In this document: positions 61,317-64,000 of the stretch, piece by piece
Numbering within the stretch: the stretch's first letter is position 1
Layout: every line of letters begins with the position of its first letter
NCBI GenBank assembly: GCA_044361535.1
Contig: JBIKIQ010000008.1
Coordinates: 78,918-142,917, forward strand
Source of the DNA: UBA952 sp044361535
GTDB taxonomy: Bacteria; Bacteroidota; Bacteroidia; Flavobacteriales_D; Crocinitomicaceae
DNA length: 64,000 nucleotides
Reading direction: 5' to 3'
The notes under the pieces: generated by a model
What the model saw: the letters and a program-made list of their open reading frames with translations, nothing else
The model's database searches: none
Told to the model about the DNA's origin: nothing
Program-made: the position numbers and the translations under genes

Positions 61317-62654
61317 TTATTCGAAATTGGTAACGCTGCCAGATTCAACATTCCATTGATATTCCGTCACTATTGATCCATTTTTTGTAAAAGTTGTTAA
61401 GGATTTTGGAGACTCCTGTTTGATATAAATATCGTAATTATTGTTTTCATCCACCTTAACACGACGAGTAATTAAAACTTGCGGTTTACCTTTCTCACCT
61501 TTACTATATACTCCTTGTGTAATACCAACAGGGTAGGGGACACCTTTGGAATTTGCTATACCGGACCCTTTTGTTACTGGAGGAGGAGTCTGTCTATATT
61601 CATCCATTTTTTTTGTGTTTTCAGCAACATATTTTGCATTGTCATCGGTCATTTCATTCAAAGAGGATCGAACAACCAAGCGCAAGGAATCATCATTTTT
61701 TTGGTTTTTTCCAATGGTCTCAATTCGTTTCTCGTTTTCTTTTTGAATCTCTGATTTTACAAATGATCTTTCTTTTTGAAGTGTGTCAATATTTTTGTTG
61801 ATTTTTGCTATCCTATCCTCATTTTTCTCCTGAATTAAGGTAACAGAACTATCTGTTTTTTCCATGGATCGTTGAACGAAAACAGCCATTTCATTTGTTT
61901 GATTTTTTTTGGATTCAATTACTTTATCCCTTTCCTTTTGATCTTCTTTTTGATTTTTATCAATAGATTGAATAACCTTTTCTTTTTCATTGGCCATTTT
62001 CACTTGAGCTGAATCGATCGTTTTTAAATTCGTTATTACTTCATCTCCAATCTTCTTAATTCGTTTCTCAGACTCCTGATTCATCGTGTCTTTTTTTGCT
62101 TCAAACGCCTTGTAAGGCGCATTTTTCTCATCTTCATACGCCTTATTCATTTGACTAGCGCCAGTTTTGTAATCTATTGGATCTCCAATATCATCAAGTT
62201 TAAATGGATTTTGAACCGTGGTTGATGCGGTAGATGAAGAGGAATTAGTGTTGATAGCAATACCTTTTTTACCATTGTTTGCATCTGCAATTATTTTTTC
62301 AAGATCTTGTTTTTCAGTACCTTTAAAAATCTTTTTATTTGTTTGAACAATATTTAGACCTCTTTCAGCTGCAATTATTGCATCATCCCAAAGTTTTTTA
62401 GTCAACATTTCATTACCTTCTATCCATTTCTCAAGATAGAGTAATTTTACCCCTAACTCTTGCACCTGTTTATTGCTTTGGTTGCTTTGCAGAGGTTCTG
62501 CACTTAAGATATTTTTTGCCTTCGCTAAATCCTTTGCCACCAAGGCTTGTTCAACCAGAGAAATTGAGGTATTAAAATCTGTAGTTTGACCAAAGGAGTA
62601 ATAAGAAAAGCAACAAGAGGAAAAAAGTAATAAAAACAACAATAAATGTTTCAT
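61317..62654 (-). CDS. Secreted coiled-coil protein of unknown function
   Basis: 445 residues. Signal peptide (HLLLFLLLFSSCCFSYYSFGQ), then an N-terminal helical segment about 25-130 that resembles a TPR-like fold (SLVEQALVAKDLAKAKNIL, LWDDAIIAAERGLNIV). Residues about 160-360 are Lys/Glu/Gln-rich coiled coil with repeated phrases (EKRIETIGKNQKNDD, ESEKRIKKIGDEVITN, NEDRIAKINKNIDTL). The C-terminal ~80 residues are beta-rich with VPYPVGITQGVYSKGEKGKP and ITRRVKVDENNNYDI. No family recognised; probably periplasmic or outer-membrane-associated. Confidence 0.7.
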   Translation of the reverse strand: MKHLLLFLLLFSSCCFSYYSFGQTTDFNTSISLVEQALVAKDLAKAKNILSAEPLQSNQSNKQVQELGVKLLYLEKWIEGNEMLTKKLWDDAIIAAERGLNIVQTNKKIFKGTEKQDLEKIIADANNGKKGIAINTNSSSSTASTTVQNPFKLDDIGDPIDYKTGASQMNKAYEDEKNAPYKAFEAKKDTMNQESEKRIKKIGDEVITNLKTIDSAQVKMANEKEKVIQSIDKNQKEDQKERDKVIESKKNQTNEMAVFVQRSMEKTDSSVTLIQEKNEDRIAKINKNIDTLQKERSFVKSEIQKENEKRIETIGKNQKNDDSLRLVVRSSLNEMTDDNAKYVAENTKKMDEYRQTPPPVTKGSGIANSKGVPYPVGITQGVYSKGEKGKPQVLITRRVKVDENNNYDIYIKQESPKSLTTFTKNGSIVTEYQWNVESGSVTNFE

Positions 62655-62734
62655 AATTTTGATATTTGTGTATCAAAGTGTATTTGATAGACGCTAATAA
62701 CAAATTTCAATAAAAAAGTTAACTTAAACAAATT

Positions 62735-63865
62735 ATGCTTCAAATTAATCAACTTAGCTTTTGGGAAAAGCAATCCTTTTTTGAAGAAATTGATTTTGTT
62801 ATTATTGGAGCTGGAATAGTTGGTTATTCCGCAGCTATTAATGTGAAAAGAAAATACCCAGCCGCGAAAATTGTAATATTAGAAAGGGGTTATTTACCTA
62901 CAGGTGCTAGTTCAAAAAATGCGGGTTTCGCCTGCTTTGGAAGTCCTACTGAAATTTTTGACGATCTTGCTAATACGGATGAAAATGAGTTATGGAACAC
63001 AATTTCTATGCGCTTTGAAGGAATTCAGGAACTTAAAGACTTGGTTAAGAATCACGATATAGATTTTCAGAAAAATGGCTCATGGGATTTAATCCATGAT
63101 GATTATGATCAAACTGAAATTAGTCGGGATTTTATCGAATATTTAAATGTAAATTGCCTTAAATTATTTGGGGTAGACAAAATTTATTCTGAAGATAATT
63201 TAGTTCATCAACAATTTGGTTTTAAGTCTATTAAAACCAGTTACTTCAACAAAGAGGAAGGTCAATTAGATACAGGAAAATTGATTAAAGCACTTCATCA
63301 AATTTCAAACTCTCTTGGAATTACTTCATTGTTTGGAATGGAATTAATCGAATTTGAAGAAAGTATGAATAAAGTATTTTTAAAGTCAAATGTGGGGGAG
63401 ATTCAATGTCATAAATTACTGATTTGTACCAATGGATTTGCAGGTAAATTTTTAGGATCAGAAGTTAAACCTGCACGAGCCCAAGTTTTAGTTACATCTG
63501 AAATCCCAAATCTACCATTTAAAGGAACATTCCATTTGGATCGAGGCTATTATTATTTTAGAAATATTGGGAATCGAATTTTATTCGGTGGTGCTCGAAA
63601 TTTAGATTTTGAAGGTGAAACAACAACTGAAATTAATACTACTCCCATAATCCAAGATGCTCTAAATAACTTATTGAAATCAACAATAATTCCAAATATA
63701 GACTATCAAATTGATTATTCATGGGCAGGGATAATGGGAGTAGGGGAGACAAAAAAACCGATCATTCGCAAACAGAGTAATAATGTTGCATTTGGTGTAA
63801 GAATGGGTGGAATGGGGGTAGCAATCGGTAGTATTGTAGGAAAAGAACTTTCACGTTTTTTTTAA
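62735..63865 (+). CDS. FAD-dependent oxidoreductase (DAO/glycine-oxidase-like)
   Basis: 376 residues. The N-terminal dinucleotide motif is VIIGAGIVGYSAAINVKRKY, ending in ILERGYLPTGASSKNAGFA with the typical FAD loop. The central substrate domain is followed by the second FAD motif, ILFGGARNLDFEG, and a final YSWAGIMGVGETKKPIIRK and VRMGGMGVAIGSIVGKEL. The family oxidises amines or amino acids such as glycine, sarcosine or D-amino acids; the substrate here cannot be named. A single gene; the 80 bp upstream have no exact TAnnTTTG box. Confidence 0.87.
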   Translation: MLQINQLSFWEKQSFFEEIDFVIIGAGIVGYSAAINVKRKYPAAKIVILERGYLPTGASSKNAGFACFGSPTEIFDDLANTDENELWNTISMRFEGIQELKDLVKNHDIDFQKNGSWDLIHDDYDQTEISRDFIEYLNVNCLKLFGVDKIYSEDNLVHQQFGFKSIKTSYFNKEEGQLDTGKLIKALHQISNSLGITSLFGMELIEFEESMNKVFLKSNVGEIQCHKLLICTNGFAGKFLGSEVKPARAQVLVTSEIPNLPFKGTFHLDRGYYYFRNIGNRILFGGARNLDFEGETTTEINTTPIIQDALNNLLKSTIIPNIDYQIDYSWAGIMGVGETKKPIIRKQSNNVAFGVRMGGMGVAIGSIVGKELSRFF

Positions 63866-64000
63866 AAATCCCCAAATTTCTACGCACAACTACGTAACTC
63901 CTTGATGTAAACACCTAGTATTAGCTTAGTAAGCTTCCGTATTTTGCGGTTGAACATCCTTATTTATAGAAAAATTTGTTTGGGTATAGCGCAAATTTGT
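63866..64000. other. Non-coding end of window
   Basis: No gene or RNA is recognised in these 135 bp. A small palindrome, AGCTTAGTAAGCT (63923-63935), and a TACGCACAACTACGTA stretch are present, but neither is linked to a feature inside the window. It may be the upstream region of a gene beyond the edge. Confidence 0.6.

Noticed and set aside
61306..61317. Perfect palindrome ATCAACGTTGAT at the end of the coiled-coil gene
   Set aside because: 12 bp, single copy, overlaps a stop codon, no sign of function.
63923..63935. Palindrome AGCTTAGTAAGCT near the window end
   Set aside because: Short, single copy, and its gene context lies outside the window.

Overview
The window is low-GC DNA from a member of the Bacteroidota, most likely the order Flavobacteriales. 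This rests on type IX secretion (T9SS) cargo with C-terminal sorting domains, PorP/SprF-type outer-membrane proteins, Bacteroidota-style promoter elements (TAnnTTTG, in one place with TTTG 19 bp upstream), few Shine-Dalgarno sites, and family variants common in this phylum. A Crocinitomicaceae/Fluviicola-like lineage is possible but only a guess. Gene content points to an aerobic, menaquinone-using Gram-negative chemoheterotroph: pyruvate dehydrogenase E2, oxygen-dependent HemF, MenC, LptD and Suf Fe-S assembly. I found no rRNA, tRNA, insertion sequence, prophage or CRISPR array.

Layout. 1-7.6 kb: PDH E1-alpha tail and E2, a large T9SS type B surface protein with four exact 51-residue repeats, its PorP/OmpA partner, and menC. 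7.6-16.1 kb: zinc-ribbon membrane protein, beta-barrel, cytidine deaminase, guaA, a LysM/periplasmic-binding fusion, hemF, a MazG-like enzyme, a secreted endonuclease-like protein, a candidate small RNA and mnmD. 16.2-24.9 kb: dnaB, an uncharacterised secreted protein, tsaE, an alanine-dehydrogenase-like enzyme, an orphan HsdR N-terminal domain, then lptD and a flavoprotein on the minus strand. 24.9-29.8 kb: divergent run of amidase, MlaD-like protein, a membrane Fe-S protein with a CCG-domain partner, and a conserved unknown. 29.9-37.2 kb: two T9SS type A cargo proteins and the minus-strand run pyrG-yidC-fsa-DUF4268. 37.3-43.5 kb: a possibly decayed small locus, recQ, an acidic-tailed pRiA4b-ORF3-like protein, a methyltransferase, nadC, a TPR protein and a YdcF-like protein.

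43.5-54.1 kb is the most unusual part. The sufABCD operon has the best promoter in the window, but a three-copy, 107-bp, palindrome-bearing tandem array lies between sufB and sufC. Downstream, a secreted Hint-domain protein sits between two 76-bp direct repeats that are both copies of the 3' end of cinA. The outer copy ends 4 nt before a Cys-rich lipoprotein gene. This suggests a 1.6-kb segment was inserted into a former cinA-lipoprotein junction and brought its own cinA 3' end. The run upp-membrane protein-HAD nucleotidase-rlmD-cinA completes the block.

54.2-64 kb: grpE-dnaJ-CPBP protease, a secreted M1 metallopeptidase with T9SS tail, a WD40/TPR gene pair, a secreted coiled-coil protein and a FAD-dependent oxidoreductase. 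Genes are tightly packed. Four of eight convergent pairs share a 4-nt stop overlap, and several TAnnTTTG boxes lie only 4-12 nt from start codons, which suggests very short or absent leaders.
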